This document shows positions 31,864 to 40,248 of a DNA stretch of 46,452 nt, piece after piece (positions within the stretch are counted from its first letter, which is position 1; each line of letters begins with the position of its first letter). Made by a program: the position numbers and the translations under genes. Under the pieces are notes generated by a model, which saw only the letters and a program-made list of their open reading frames with translations, ran no database searches and had not been told where the DNA came from. This DNA comes from a virus: the IMG/VR virus record IMGVR_UViG_3300009083_000003, positions 1-46,452 of that record; one strand, 5' to 3'.

Positions 31864-31927
31864 GGGTTGCCTTCTCGGTTGGCCTGCGCCGGATGGAGTG
31901 ACGGCCCGCCGTGGCGGGCCGCGCGGA

Positions 31928-32968
31928 TCAGAGCGTCACGGGCGGAACCAGCGCCTCAGTGTTCAGCAGCGCGTCGGTCATTCTGATGGGAATGCTGCGG
32001 TAGGTCGGGACGACCTTGCCCTCGACGTTCTCCGGCTTCAGTGCGGTGGCGTTCGCGTTCGCCGCAAGCAGCGCGCGGTCGCTGGACTGTGCGTCGAGCG
32101 TTTCGAGCACCTGACGATTCATGTAGATCGCCGTCCGGCCACCCTCCGCGCCCACGCCGTACACCGTGTACAGCCGATAGTACGCCTTTCGCAGAAGCGC
32201 CCACAGATCGACTGTTCCGGCCAGCATTTCGGACACGTCAATGTTCGCGATCCGCGCGCCGTGCCGGTAGTCCTTCACGAACGCGCCGATGTGCCATTCG
32301 AAGGTGGTGACCTTCGCGTAGTAGGGATCGCCGTTCGGATCGAGCACCTTCTCTTCTCCCTTGTCCATCACGACAACGCCGGCTTTGGTGCCCTTCGGAT
32401 AGAGCAGCGAGGTCGCATGATCCGCCCAGGTAACGAACCAGATCGACGTGTTGTCCGAGCCCGTGCCGCCGCCGTGGACAACTTGATTGGCGATGTTCGG
32501 CTTGCCGGGGTCGACGAGGCCGGTGTTGTACGCCGAGTATCGCGCCGACACGCCCTTGAACTTCTCCGGAGTGGTCGCGGTGTCGTGGTAGAAGAAGCCG
32601 GTCGCCATTTCCTGATTCATCGTCTCCAGGTACGGCGAACTATCGACCAGTCGGGCTTTCGCCGGATCGGGTGCCAGCTTGAGCAGGCGAACGTCGATCT
32701 CCGAGCGGGCTTCGAGGAAGCCCGTGCTGTCGTCGACCTGCTGCATCGTCGACTTGGACGCCTTGACGCCCTTGTACAGCCGGCCCCACTGCGCGGTCGG
32801 ATAGCCCGTTCGGATGGGATGCCGGTGCACGACATCCATGTTGCACTGGGTCGCGATCGCATCGTCGAGGATTGGGTTGTTCTGCTTGAGCAGTTCGATC
32901 ACCGTGCCCTCGGCCGAGCCCTTGTAGGCGTCGATGAGGGTCGGATAGGAGCTACCGATAATCGCCAT
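31928..32968 (-). CDS. Major capsid protein
   Basis: A 346-aa protein of the podoviral GP20/Bbp17-like major capsid group: IGSSYPTLIDAYKGSAEGTV, TQCNMDVVHRHPIRTGYPTA, KSTMQQVDDSTGFLEARSEI and a C-terminal domain with YGVGAEGGRTAIYMNRQVLE. Position between the scaffold and decoration genes confirms it. It forms the icosahedral shell with an HK97-like fold (family knowledge). No N-terminal delta domain or protease gene is seen; the scaffold is a separate gene. Confidence 0.92.
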   Translation of the reverse strand: MAIIGSSYPTLIDAYKGSAEGTVIELLKQNNPILDDAIATQCNMDVVHRHPIRTGYPTAQWGRLYKGVKASKSTMQQVDDSTGFLEARSEIDVRLLKLAPDPAKARLVDSSPYLETMNQEMATGFFYHDTATTPEKFKGVSARYSAYNTGLVDPGKPNIANQVVHGGGTGSDNTSIWFVTWADHATSLLYPKGTKAGVVVMDKGEEKVLDPNGDPYYAKVTTFEWHIGAFVKDYRHGARIANIDVSEMLAGTVDLWALLRKAYYRLYTVYGVGAEGGRTAIYMNRQVLETLDAQSSDRALLAANANATALKPENVEGKVVPTYRSIPIRMTDALLNTEALVPPVTL

Positions 32969-32973
32969 TCTCG

Positions 32974-33768
32974 CTAACCTTTCGGTACGTCGTTGGGGAA
33001 CAACAGGTGCGCAGCATCAGCGGGTTTCCCCTTGCCCGTGTCGCCATCGGTCGGCGGGACGTCTTCCTTGATCAACGCCCCCACCTTCGCCATGAAGCGG
33101 ATAAGCTCCGGATGGTTGCCGCCACCAGTCGCTTCCAAGTACTCCTTGAGGGCCGGTGTCCCGAGCGTGTCGACGGCACGGCGCGAGGTCTTGACCGTCG
33201 CGTCCCACTTGTCGCCGCCGATCTCATTGTCCGCCTTCGCGTCGTCGGCCCATTTCGCGACCGTCTCGCCCCATCCTTTGGACTGGTCGGCGGCACGCTT
33301 CTGCTGAATGTCGATGAACTTGTCCGCAAGCTTCTGAGCTTGCTTGTTCGTCAGACCGAGGTCTTTGAACTCGGGGCCGAGCGCATCGACCATGGCCTGA
33401 TCGACCTCGACGCCTTCGGGCATCGTCAGTTGATACTTGCCATCGTCTGGCACCTTGTCGGCCGGATCGACGGGCTTCTTGTCGTCGCCGGCAGGCTTCG
33501 TCTTGTCGTGTTCGGCTTTCGCCGCGGCATTCTCCGCCTCCGACTTCTTCGGGTCGGGCTGGTATTCCTTCCAGTCGGCGGGCGGCGTCTTGCCGTCGCC
33601 TTCGGGCTTCGCGTCGCCGGCAGCGGGCGGAGTCTCGCCTTCCTTCGGAAACAGGATGCTTTCCGGCGATGCCGGCGGCGCATCACCACCACTGCCCGCC
33701 CCCGTTTCCGGCGCAAAGCTCATCCGGGCGCGCGGCGAAAAGCTCGCGAAACTACCCCTCAAGATCAT
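32974..33768 (-). CDS. Scaffolding protein
   Basis: A 264-aa strongly acidic, Pro/Lys/Asp-rich protein with low complexity N-terminal half (KPEGDGKTPPADWKEYQPDP) and helical C-terminal half (NKQAQKLADKFIDIQQKRAA, NHPELIRFMAKVGALIKEDV). This composition and the place immediately before the capsid gene identify the scaffold that templates procapsid assembly. ATG 33768 is chosen because AGGAGA is seven bases upstream, although ATG 33723 is also possible; the start overlaps the Bbp19-like gene by 17 bp. Confidence 0.85.
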   Translation of the reverse strand: MILRGSFASFSPRARMSFAPETGAGSGGDAPPASPESILFPKEGETPPAAGDAKPEGDGKTPPADWKEYQPDPKKSEAENAAAKAEHDKTKPAGDDKKPVDPADKVPDDGKYQLTMPEGVEVDQAMVDALGPEFKDLGLTNKQAQKLADKFIDIQQKRAADQSKGWGETVAKWADDAKADNEIGGDKWDATVKTSRRAVDTLGTPALKEYLEATGGGNHPELIRFMAKVGALIKEDVPPTDGDTGKGKPADAAHLLFPNDVPKG

Positions 33769-34102
33769 CGTCGTTCTCCTTCTTGCGTTGTTGCAGCGAC
33801 TTCATCGCGCTGCGGTCCACGTCCCGGATATCGGCGATATCGAGCAGCAAGCTCGGATACAGCCGCGGATCAATCTCATCGAGCTTCGAGATCAGCACGC
33901 GGCCCGCCGCCTGTTTGCCGATCGTGTAGTTCGTCGGCGCGTTCTGCCCAGTGAACGGGTCCCGGTAGATTGCGCACTGCTCCAGCATCCAGAACAGCAC
34001 GCGCTTTCCGGCCACGGTGGCGACAACCTCGCGGATCGCGCGATGCAGTTCGTCGCGCTCGTAGTCCTGATCCAGCGTGGTTACCTCTCGCAAATCGGTC
34101 AT
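33752..34102 (-). CDS. Bbp19-like head protein
   Basis: A 116-aa protein with a region like the Bbp19 family of BPP-1-type phages: LHRAIREVVATVAGKRVLFW, MLEQCAIYRDPFT, TIGKQAAGRVLISKLDEIDP. These proteins are always found between portal and scaffold genes; the precise function is unknown. The C-terminus is very acidic/basic (LQQRKKENDDDLEG). It begins on a TGATG overlap with the preceding small gene. Confidence 0.82.
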   Translation of the reverse strand: MTDLREVTTLDQDYERDELHRAIREVVATVAGKRVLFWMLEQCAIYRDPFTGQNAPTNYTIGKQAAGRVLISKLDEIDPRLYPSLLLDIADIRDVDRSAMKSLQQRKKENDDDLEG

Positions 34103-34308
34103 CAGTGCACCGTCTCAGGCGGGAAAATCTCGATATCGAGCCAGCCGAATTCATCGGTGCCGGCGATGCAGACAACGGCATCGATCGGCTCGCAATCCTC
34201 ACCGAAGACGTCGAGAAATTCGGTGATTGGCAAAACGGTCCCGTCTCGCAATGTGACGGTGCGCTCATACAAGCTCACAACTTCAACCTCGGGATGATCG
34301 TTCGACAT
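34102..34308 (-). CDS. Small hypothetical late protein
   Basis: A 68-aa acidic protein (MSNDHPEVEVVSLYERTVTL, LDVFGEDCEPIDAVVCIAGT, WLDIEIFPPETVH). The predicted structure is beta-rich. Start ATG 34308 overlaps the portal stop (TGATG). The family is not known to me. It is translated between portal and Bbp19-like protein and may be a minor head component. Confidence 0.75.
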   Translation of the reverse strand: MSNDHPEVEVVSLYERTVTLRDGTVLPITEFLDVFGEDCEPIDAVVCIAGTDEFGWLDIEIFPPETVH

Positions 34309-35996
34309 CACGCCAATCCGATCTGATTGAGCAGCGACGCGCCGCCGGGGTTTTGGCCGGCGCTCGCGAGCACGCTTGCGGCGTCCGCTCCCTGCTTCGC
34401 GGCGGGGGCGAGCGTCGCCATCATCGCAGCGTTGTCCGCCGCCTGCTGCCGCTTGGCGCGTTCGGCACGCACCTTTTTGACTTCGTCGTCAGGCACGACG
34501 ATCGATGGCGGCACGCCGAGCATGTCGCCGTACTGGTCGACCGCTTCGTCTGCATCGAACTTGTCGAGCACGTCCGGCTTGACGGCGGCGAGCTGACCGA
34601 CGAACCCCGCGAAGCGTTCGATCGCGCCCGTCGCTACTGCCTTCTGTGCCTGGGCGAGGATCGAAATGTATTCGATCTTGAAATCGCGATTGACCAGCTC
34701 GCGCGGCGGCGGCGGCAACTGACGGCGGCGGTTGAGGATCGCATAGGTCCGCGAGATCACCGGCTCAAGCTGGCTCGCGTAGATGCTTTCCAGCACCGGC
34801 CCGAGCGCGAGCAACTTTTCCTCTTTCCGTTCCGCGATCTCCATGGAATTGCGCGGCTGGATGCCTTCCATGTTGGCAAGCAACAAGAACAGATCGGCAT
34901 AGAAGGCGCGATTGATCCGCTCTTGAGTGTCCCTGATGTCTTCGCGTAGTTCACTCAGGCTTAAGTTGACGTCCATAGCCGGGCGATAGCCCTTGCCGGT
35001 CGGATCATCCGAATAGGTGATCGAGCCCGGCAACAGCGAAGCTGGATGGTTTCGCATCGACGTCGGGCCGGTCATCGGCGGCCTCACCTTCTTGTCGATG
35101 CCTTCAAGCTTACGCGCCTGCTCTTTCTGCAGCATCTTGACGTCGCCGATCGCGATCTGACCGGGCGACGTCGAGTAGTGATCATCGCCCGCCAGCTCCC
35201 AGGCCGGGCCGATCAGCGGATTCTCGTCGAAACCGCTTTCTTCGAGCAACTTCTTTTCGTCGGCGCGATCCTCCCAATAGTTCGATAGAAACGGTTTGTT
35301 CGTCTTGTCGATTTTCGACGGATCGCGCTCAATGCGCGGCTCGATCGCGTGGTTGACATCGAATATTTCGCCGTAGCGACCGCCGTCGTATGCGGTACGG
35401 ATCGCGCTGCTCACGGCCTTGTAGCCGAAGCGCGCGACGATCCGCTGAACCGACCATCTGAATTGACGGTAGAGCGTCGTCACGCGGCCGGATTCGTCGC
35501 GCGCGATCCAAAACCGTCCATGCAGAAGCTGTTGCATTCGGACGATTGTGTCGTCGTCGTCGATCAGGATGCCCATCGACTGACCGAACAGGCCGAGATC
35601 GCCATAGCCGACGTGAAACGCGTTGTAGATGTTTGACGCCTGGAACACCTGCCGCATCCGGCTTTCGACGCTGGACAGGTAAGTCTTGACCGGCGCGAAC
35701 TCGCGCAGCTCCGGATCGTCGGTCGTGAGGCGAAACCACGGCCGCGCAGGCGACGTGATCCCAGAGTGCATCCCGGATTTGAGGGTCTGAAGCGCAAACG
35801 TCGCGGTGCTGTCGATGATCTTGGCGCGCGAGTTCGCGCCCTCATCCTTGTTCGCCAGCCGCAGCCGCGACGGTTCGATGTACTCAGCGAGCGGCGACCA
35901 CACGCCTTCCCACGGCTGGCGCACGCGCTTCAGTTCGCCGAGGCGGCGACGATGGTAGGCAACTTGCGTTTCGTGGGACGGCGCGTTGACGGTCAT
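34308..35996 (-). CDS. Portal (head-tail connector) protein
   Basis: A 562-aa T7-type head-to-tail connector. Family features: RRRLGELKRVRQPWEGVWSP, LQTLKSGMHSGITSPARPWF, HVGYGDLGLFGQSMGILID and RINRAFYADLFLLLANMEG. It forms the dodecameric portal through which DNA is packaged and ejected. C-terminal region (KVRAERAKRQQAADNAAMMA) is a typical basic, Ala/Gln-rich barrel/tail. The ATG overlaps the stop of the upstream 57-aa gene (ATGA). Confidence 0.95.
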   Translation of the reverse strand: MTVNAPSHETQVAYHRRRLGELKRVRQPWEGVWSPLAEYIEPSRLRLANKDEGANSRAKIIDSTATFALQTLKSGMHSGITSPARPWFRLTTDDPELREFAPVKTYLSSVESRMRQVFQASNIYNAFHVGYGDLGLFGQSMGILIDDDDTIVRMQQLLHGRFWIARDESGRVTTLYRQFRWSVQRIVARFGYKAVSSAIRTAYDGGRYGEIFDVNHAIEPRIERDPSKIDKTNKPFLSNYWEDRADEKKLLEESGFDENPLIGPAWELAGDDHYSTSPGQIAIGDVKMLQKEQARKLEGIDKKVRPPMTGPTSMRNHPASLLPGSITYSDDPTGKGYRPAMDVNLSLSELREDIRDTQERINRAFYADLFLLLANMEGIQPRNSMEIAERKEEKLLALGPVLESIYASQLEPVISRTYAILNRRRQLPPPPRELVNRDFKIEYISILAQAQKAVATGAIERFAGFVGQLAAVKPDVLDKFDADEAVDQYGDMLGVPPSIVVPDDEVKKVRAERAKRQQAADNAAMMATLAPAAKQGADAASVLASAGQNPGGASLLNQIGLA

Positions 35997-36166
35997 AGGC
36001 CGATCCTGAAGTTGTCAACTTCGCGATAGGCCGCGCCGTCATCGTCTTCCGACAGGCGTACAAACACTCGACTGCCCCACGAGACAGATTGCGCAGACTT
36101 GATCCGCGCCATCATGCCTTCGTGGACTTGCTTTTTGCCGTCCTTGTCGAGCAGCCGGAATCTCAT
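35993..36166 (-). CDS. Small hypothetical late protein (57 aa)
   Basis: Too short for common ORF cut-offs but well supported: ATG at 36166 within the stop of the upstream gene (ATGA), 57 codons beginning MRFRLLDKDGKKQVHEGMMA, ending DNFRIGL with TGA at 35993-35995 inside the portal ATG. The predicted protein is basic at first and acidic later, with beta character. Translational coupling at both ends shows it belongs to the operon. Function unknown. Confidence 0.7.
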   Translation of the reverse strand: MRFRLLDKDGKKQVHEGMMARIKSAQSVSWGSRVFVRLSEDDDGAAYREVDNFRIGL

Positions 36167-36375
36167 CACTGCCCCAACAGCGTTTTCTTTTGCGTCGGCG
36201 CCTGCTCTGTCACGCCCGAGCCCGACGTCAGGATGGTGTCAGAGCCGGCGCGAATGCGGTCCTCGGTCCGACGTGATGTGCTGGAGCGAACCGCGTTGCC
36301 GTCAGGCGCGCGCATCGACGCGGTTTCCTTTGGCGTCGTCGGGGGAGGAATGTCGGGCGTCTGGATCAAGCACAT
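36166..36375 (-). CDS. Conserved podophage small protein (KKTLLGQ type)
   Basis: A 69-aa protein, MCLIQTPDIPPPTTPKETAS at the N-terminus, SDTILTSGSGVTEQAPTQKK and TLLGQ at the C-terminus. This pattern (short Pro-rich start, Arg-rich middle, then 'STILTG..GVT...KKTLLG') recurs in small genes between terminase and portal in many podoviruses. Function unknown. ATG 36375 is preferred to the GTG 15 bases upstream because the family starts with MCx-type residues. Confidence 0.75.
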   Translation of the reverse strand: MCLIQTPDIPPPTTPKETASMRAPDGNAVRSSTSRRTEDRIRAGSDTILTSGSGVTEQAPTQKKTLLGQ

Positions 36376-36446
36376 TGGAGCACCACTCACGCGCGGTTGA
36401 GGTTTCCTCGACCTGTACGCATCGAATGGTTGCCGGCACGAACCGC

Positions 36447-37928
36447 CTAATCGGCGAGCGGGTTGTAATCGACCGTGACGGTCGCGCCGCCGGTCCGTCC
36501 GGCGGCGTCGCGCGGCTTCTTCGCCACCGGCTGCGCGAATGTCACGGCAAGCGCGTCACCCTCGTTAGGCGACGGGATGCCGCGATTCTTCATGTCCTCC
36601 TTGCTCTCAAGCTGCACCTTACCGTCGAGACGCGGCACGGTCTCAGGCCCGACCAGGTCCTGATACAGAACCTCGTTTTTTGGATCGATAGCACCTCCGG
36701 ATTTGATCCAGAGCTTCATCTGGCCCCAGATGTACGCACGGACGTTGTAGAAGCCCGGATCGATGGTCTTGGTTGAGCCGAACCAAACCAGTTGCCACGT
36801 TCGGCCCATGGTGGTGCCGGCCGAAACAATTCCAGTTCCATAGCCCGCATCGACGAACACCGCGTCCGCTTGGTATTCATCCTCGAACCGCGCAACCAGA
36901 TTCGCGACATCGACGTCGTTGTCGTTCCGCGGAATGGTGGCGAGCCGCTTCGAATAGAGCCCCTGCCGCAGCATGATCACGGTTGGATCATCGCCGGTCC
37001 AAGCTGGATCGACGCCGATGATCACGGGCGCGAATGCATACTGATCCTTGCGCAGATGCACCGCGCGGGCTTTGTCAACGTCGTCTGCGGAAATGAACTG
37101 CATGGCGCTCTGGGCTGGGAATTGCCCCCTCACACGATATTTCACGACGTCGGAATCCTCGCCGTGGTCATCGACGAGCTTCTGCAGGTAGGTCTTGTTC
37201 GTGCCTTCGACCGTGCGGCTGTCGATCTGACGCGTCACCCAGCGATGGCGGAAGCGGCGGAAGCACTCGCGAAACCGGCCGCTGTTGCGCGTCGGGTTGC
37301 CGAACACAATCCAGATGATGACGGTGTTTTCGTCCGTCATCGCGCCTTCCGCGACCTCCCAAACCTTGTCGTGGATTTTCGACGCCTCATCGAACAGGAG
37401 CAGGATGATCTTGCCCTTGTTGTGCAGGCCGGCGAACGCCTCGGTGTTGTGTTCGGACCACGTGAGGAAATCCATGCGCCAGCTATCGCCGTGCGCAGGA
37501 TCGCGTGACTTGATGCTCATAGCCTGGACGTCGAACCACGACGCGGTCAGGCTCATCTTGAACCACTTGCCGACCTCGGGAGCGGTCTTGGTGCGTAGCT
37601 GCGGTTCGGTATTCGCGGTTTCGAGAACCTTCGCATCGTCCCAACAGGACATCGCCCAGTTCGACAACATGCCCATCTGCGCCGATTTGCCGATGCCGTG
37701 GCCGGACGCGACGGCAATCTGCAGCGGATTATAGCGCGTCGCCGGATTGGCGAGGTGATCGCGGATGATACGATTGATATCGGCCTGCCACGCGCGCGGC
37801 CCGGTGACTTCGGCGAGCGGTCCTACGCCCCAATCCCACGCGAGACGCGACCATGCGTCCGGATCGTACTGGCAATCGGCGGCAAGCTCTATGATGTCGT
37901 CGTTGTGGTCGCGTTTAGACGGAATCAT
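36447..37928 (-). CDS. terL: Terminase large subunit
   Basis: A 493-aa packaging motor. The ATPase has Walker A-like VASGHGIGKSAQMGML (about 73-88) and Walker B KIILLLFDEASKIHD. The RNase H-like nuclease domain shows IGVDPAWTGDDPTVI, DAVFVDAGYGTGIVS and a final DAL (NEGDALAVTF) for the three acidic residues. It drives DNA into procapsids through the portal and cuts concatemers. ATG 37928 was taken; an in-frame TTG lies 15 bases upstream. Overlaps the upstream small gene by 14 bp. Confidence 0.95.
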   Translation of the reverse strand: MIPSKRDHNDDIIELAADCQYDPDAWSRLAWDWGVGPLAEVTGPRAWQADINRIIRDHLANPATRYNPLQIAVASGHGIGKSAQMGMLSNWAMSCWDDAKVLETANTEPQLRTKTAPEVGKWFKMSLTASWFDVQAMSIKSRDPAHGDSWRMDFLTWSEHNTEAFAGLHNKGKIILLLFDEASKIHDKVWEVAEGAMTDENTVIIWIVFGNPTRNSGRFRECFRRFRHRWVTRQIDSRTVEGTNKTYLQKLVDDHGEDSDVVKYRVRGQFPAQSAMQFISADDVDKARAVHLRKDQYAFAPVIIGVDPAWTGDDPTVIMLRQGLYSKRLATIPRNDNDVDVANLVARFEDEYQADAVFVDAGYGTGIVSAGTTMGRTWQLVWFGSTKTIDPGFYNVRAYIWGQMKLWIKSGGAIDPKNEVLYQDLVGPETVPRLDGKVQLESKEDMKNRGIPSPNEGDALAVTFAQPVAKKPRDAAGRTGGATVTVDYNPLAD

Positions 37929-38148
37929 TGCGCTTAACGACAATCGTGAGACCGAGCACGCTGAACGAAGTCACAATCAGCGCTCGATCCTTCGCGGCGA
38001 CGTCAAGCTTTTCTGACATCTCGCGAAGTACACGTGCAAGCCACCCGCTGGAAGCTGCATCATACTTGACCGCAGCGCCGAGCATCGCTGCTAACTCAAG
38101 CCGCTTGGCCGTCGCGTCGACGATGCCGAACCATGGACCAGTCTTCAT
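37915..38148 (-). CDS. Small hypothetical late protein with C-terminal hydrophobic segment
   Basis: A 77-aa protein from ATG 38148 (GAGG seven bases upstream): MKTGPWFGIVDATAKRLELA, then a helical middle (GWLARVLREMSEKLDVAAKD) and a hydrophobic end ALIVTSFSVLGLTIVVKRND. One membrane pass or a buried helix is possible. Function unknown. An in-frame start at 38163 is also available. Placed between the terminase genes. Confidence 0.65.
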   Translation of the reverse strand: MKTGPWFGIVDATAKRLELAAMLGAAVKYDAASSGWLARVLREMSEKLDVAAKDRALIVTSFSVLGLTIVVKRNDSV

Positions 38149-38216
38149 CACCGCCTCGCCCATTCCCAATGATACACCACCGCATCGGCCGGGAGCGCCG
38201 CAACCGGCTCGCGCTC

Positions 38217-38366
38217 TCACACGAACCGCGCCACGTACTTAGCGCCAGCGCTCGGCTTGCGGATGTCGAGGATCATGAACGCCGTTCGGCCGCGCGCCGC
38301 TTTCAGGTATTGGCCGGGCATCGGCAAATCGCCGTCCCATTCAAGCGCGGTCAGCGTCACGGTCAT
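38217..38366 (-). CDS. Very small hypothetical protein (49 aa)
   Basis: ATG 38366 overlaps the small terminase stop (ATGA); 49 codons starting MTVTLTALEWDGDLPMPGQY, then LKAARGRTAFMILDIRKPSA, ending TGA at 38217. Compact, beta-like, with a basic character. It looks like a conserved micro-gene of alphaproteobacterial phages but I cannot name a family. Coupled translation and GC-rich third positions support it. Confidence 0.65.
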   Translation of the reverse strand: MTVTLTALEWDGDLPMPGQYLKAARGRTAFMILDIRKPSAGAKYVARFV

Positions 38367-38917
38367 TCGGCCGCCCTCCGCCTCGCCTTCGCGCGCACGA
38401 TGCGATCGGCCAGAGCCTCAACGCCGGTCACCGCAACCTGATCTTGGAACGCGTTCACCTGCACGTGCTTGCCGATCAGTTCGAGCCGGCGCACGCGGTC
38501 GCTGATCTTGATCTTCTTCACGAAGCCGATCTGCTGCCGATCCTCGCCGAAACCCTCGAACAAAGCTTCGACCTCGACACCGGCAACGAGGCCCTGACGC
38601 CAGATCAGCGGCCATTCCTTGACCGGCTTCACGTCGCCGTTGTCGTCGTACAGGTCCGCAAGATCGGCTTCGGCCTCGACAGCCAGGCGCTTGAGCACCC
38701 ATCCGGCGTCGATCTTCGTTTCCTCGCTCCGCTCGATCTTCGCCGCGTTGATCGCGCCACGGATCACGGAATTCGTCATCAGTTCGCGTGATATCGTTCC
38801 CGCAGACTTCGGCGAGTAGCCTGCGCGGATCGCGGCCTGAGTAGCGTTCAGGTCTTTCAGGTATTCCGCCACGAACGCGCGTTGCTTCGGCGTCAGCGGT
38901 TTCATGGTTGCTGCCAT
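38363..38917 (-). CDS. terS: Terminase small subunit
   Basis: A 184-aa protein with the Terminase_2 family DNA-binding N-terminus: LTPKQRAFVAEYLKDLNATQ, AAIRAGYSPKSAGTISRELM. The C-terminal part is the oligomerisation/TerL contact region (VLKRLAVEAEADLADLYDDN). It selects the packaging site and controls TerL. It is the first gene of the first late block, 78 bp downstream of late-control region B. A second in-frame ATG at 38905 could also be used. Confidence 0.92.
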   Translation of the reverse strand: MAATMKPLTPKQRAFVAEYLKDLNATQAAIRAGYSPKSAGTISRELMTNSVIRGAINAAKIERSEETKIDAGWVLKRLAVEAEADLADLYDDNGDVKPVKEWPLIWRQGLVAGVEVEALFEGFGEDRQQIGFVKKIKISDRVRRLELIGKHVQVNAFQDQVAVTGVEALADRIVRAKARRRAAE

Positions 38918-38994
38918 TGCTCCGATCCGATCGATTGACCGGGGCTTACGACGCGAACGGTTGCTGCGAAAATCGCATCACTTGCGAGTGGCAA

Positions 38995-39180
38995 GGAGGT
39001 TTCTAAGGAGCACCAACATTTTTTCGAATAGGCGAAAACGTCAAGTATGTAACCGGCTGTACTTATGTAGCCCTGTCTATTCCTCTAATTATAATCTTTT
39101 GATCTCTCTTATAAATGTCTTTGTCAGCGTCAGATTATTGATATTGCTGATGAACTTAACGCATCGAGGTTTCTAATTTC
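38995..39180. promoter_or_regulatory. Late-control region B (upstream of terminase genes)
   Basis: Contains the six boxes of region A in the same order: GGAGGTTTCTAAGGA (38995), TATGTAACCGGCT (39046), AATTATAATCTTT (39087), CTCTCTTATAAA (39104), ATTATTGAT (39134) and GAGGTTTCTAA (39166). A reverse copy GAGGTTTTTAA lies at 39252-39242. The stretch 38918-39263 has no gene and is AT-rich. As both late blocks begin next to such a region, it is likely the late promoter and activator-binding region. Confidence 0.7.
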
Positions 39181-39263
39181 GGGTTCCTCGTTATGCCCGA
39201 CAACATAGCCCGGTATAGTTCAAGGCCTCAAATCAGGCCCCTTAAAAACCTCGACCCATCCTG

Positions 39264-39307
39264 TTGACACCCTGATCTGTTGTGCTTAGTGTTGCGATTA
39301 TCGCAAC
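39264..39307 (+). promoter_or_regulatory. Promoter and operator of right early operon
   Basis: A consensus -35 TTGACA (39264-39269), 17-bp spacer and TAGTGT (39287-39292) precede the operator GTTGCGATTATCGCAAC (39291-39307), a perfect palindrome. Repressor binding would cover the start site. AGGAG and ATG 39321 follow. Confidence 0.85.
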
Positions 39308-39320
39308 AGGAGCACGACAC

Positions 39321-39530
39321 ATGGACTGCACTTTGCCGACCGGGGCTTACCCCGCCTACACCACCGCGCAACTCGAAGAATTTCTGTCCGGGACCGGCGA
39401 ACGCTGCCTTGGCGAGCAAACAGCTTCCAAGATGCGCGCCGAGATCGAGCGCCGCCACGCCGTTGCCGCTGGCGACGTCTCGCGCATGTCACCGAGCGAG
39501 CGGCTTCGCTTTACCCCCGCAGCCCGATAG
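39321..39530 (+). CDS. Hypothetical early protein
   Basis: A 69-aa protein, MDCTLPTGAYPAYTTAQLEE followed by LGEQTASKMRAEIERRHAVA. First gene of the right early operon, 14 bp behind the operator, with AGGAG nine bases before the ATG. Family unknown. The position immediately after the repressor-controlled promoter suggests early lytic expression. Confidence 0.75.
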   Translation: MDCTLPTGAYPAYTTAQLEEFLSGTGERCLGEQTASKMRAEIERRHAVAAGDVSRMSPSERLRFTPAAR

Positions 39531-39540
39531 GAGCCTGACC

Positions 39541-40117
39541 ATGCCCGCGGTTGTCGCCGACGTCCCCACCATCAAGTTTGAACGTATCGAGCGCCCTTGC
39601 CCCCACAACAAACACCTACGAGACGCGATGGGCGCGATGACGCCGCGCGGCCTGATCTACGATTTCAACGTTATGATCGGCGGCGAGCTGCGCGCGGTGC
39701 TCCGCCGAAAAATGATCGGCACGGGATACGATCTGTGCGATCCTGACGGGCGCGGCATTAAGGACCCGGAATTTACGAGCCGCCACGCCGCCGAGGTCGA
39801 CCGGCAAAGCGACTTCGAACTGTTCATTTCCGAGTATCTGGCGGCGGGTCGCATTCCGACGCTTCGCCGAGCAGCGCGCCGCAGACGCCCAGGCGAAGGC
39901 CGACCGGATCGCCGCCACGAAGACAGAGAATCGCCAGCGCGCGATCGAGCAGCGCGCCGTCGATCTATACGACGCCTTGAAGCTGGCGCTTGCGGCATTG
40001 CCGGAAGGTGATGAGAGCGCCGCCCGTAGCAGCGCCCTGCTCGCAGAAATCGACGCGAACGCCGCCGAACTGATGGCCGCTGTCGATGCCGACCCTTGCC
40101 GCTTCGGCATCTACTGA
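39541..40117 (+). pseudogene. Hypothetical early protein gene, 1-nt frameshift
   Basis: ATG 39541 (AGGAG upstream) opens a frame coding MPAVVADVPTIKFERIERPC, AMGAMTPRGLIYDFNVMIGG and FELFISEYLAAGRI. After about codon 105 it turns into an Arg-rich sequence and stops at 40011. The +1 frame has no start codon but encodes a convincing C-terminus: FAEQRAADAQAKADRIAATK, VDLYDALKLALAALPEGDES and AAVDADPCRFGIY, ending at TGA 40115. One extra base in ATTCCGACG (about 39852-39860) explains this. Repaired, the protein would have 191 residues. It may also be a sequence error. Function unknown. Confidence 0.7.
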
Positions 40118-40128
40118 GGCGCAGCACC

Positions 40129-40248
40129 ATGCCCCGCCCCGCTCAGCTCATGCTCACCATCGCGCGCGAGCTTGCATCGCTCGCCGCGATCTTCGCATTC
40201 ATCGCCATGGTCGGGCTGTGGGCCGGCGTCCTCGGAGGCTCGATCTGA
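40129..40248 (+). CDS. Single-pass membrane micropeptide
   Basis: A 39-aa product, MPRPAQLMLTIARELASLAA then IFAFIAMVGLWAGVLGGSI. One membrane helix covers most of it. It starts 12 bp after the previous (frameshifted) gene and ends with TGATG coupling to the next gene. Below usual size cut-offs. Function unknown; a membrane-acting early peptide is conceivable. Confidence 0.55.
   Translation: MPRPAQLMLTIARELASLAAIFAFIAMVGLWAGVLGGSI

Noticed and set aside
33007-33954. 315-codon + strand frame opposite the scaffold gene
   Set aside because: It is antisense to the scaffold and Bbp19-like genes, which have clear family and operon support.
23162-39180. Promoters for a T7-type single-subunit RNA polymerase
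   Set aside because: No such polymerase gene is in the prophage, and the shared boxes are too long and spaced for that promoter type.
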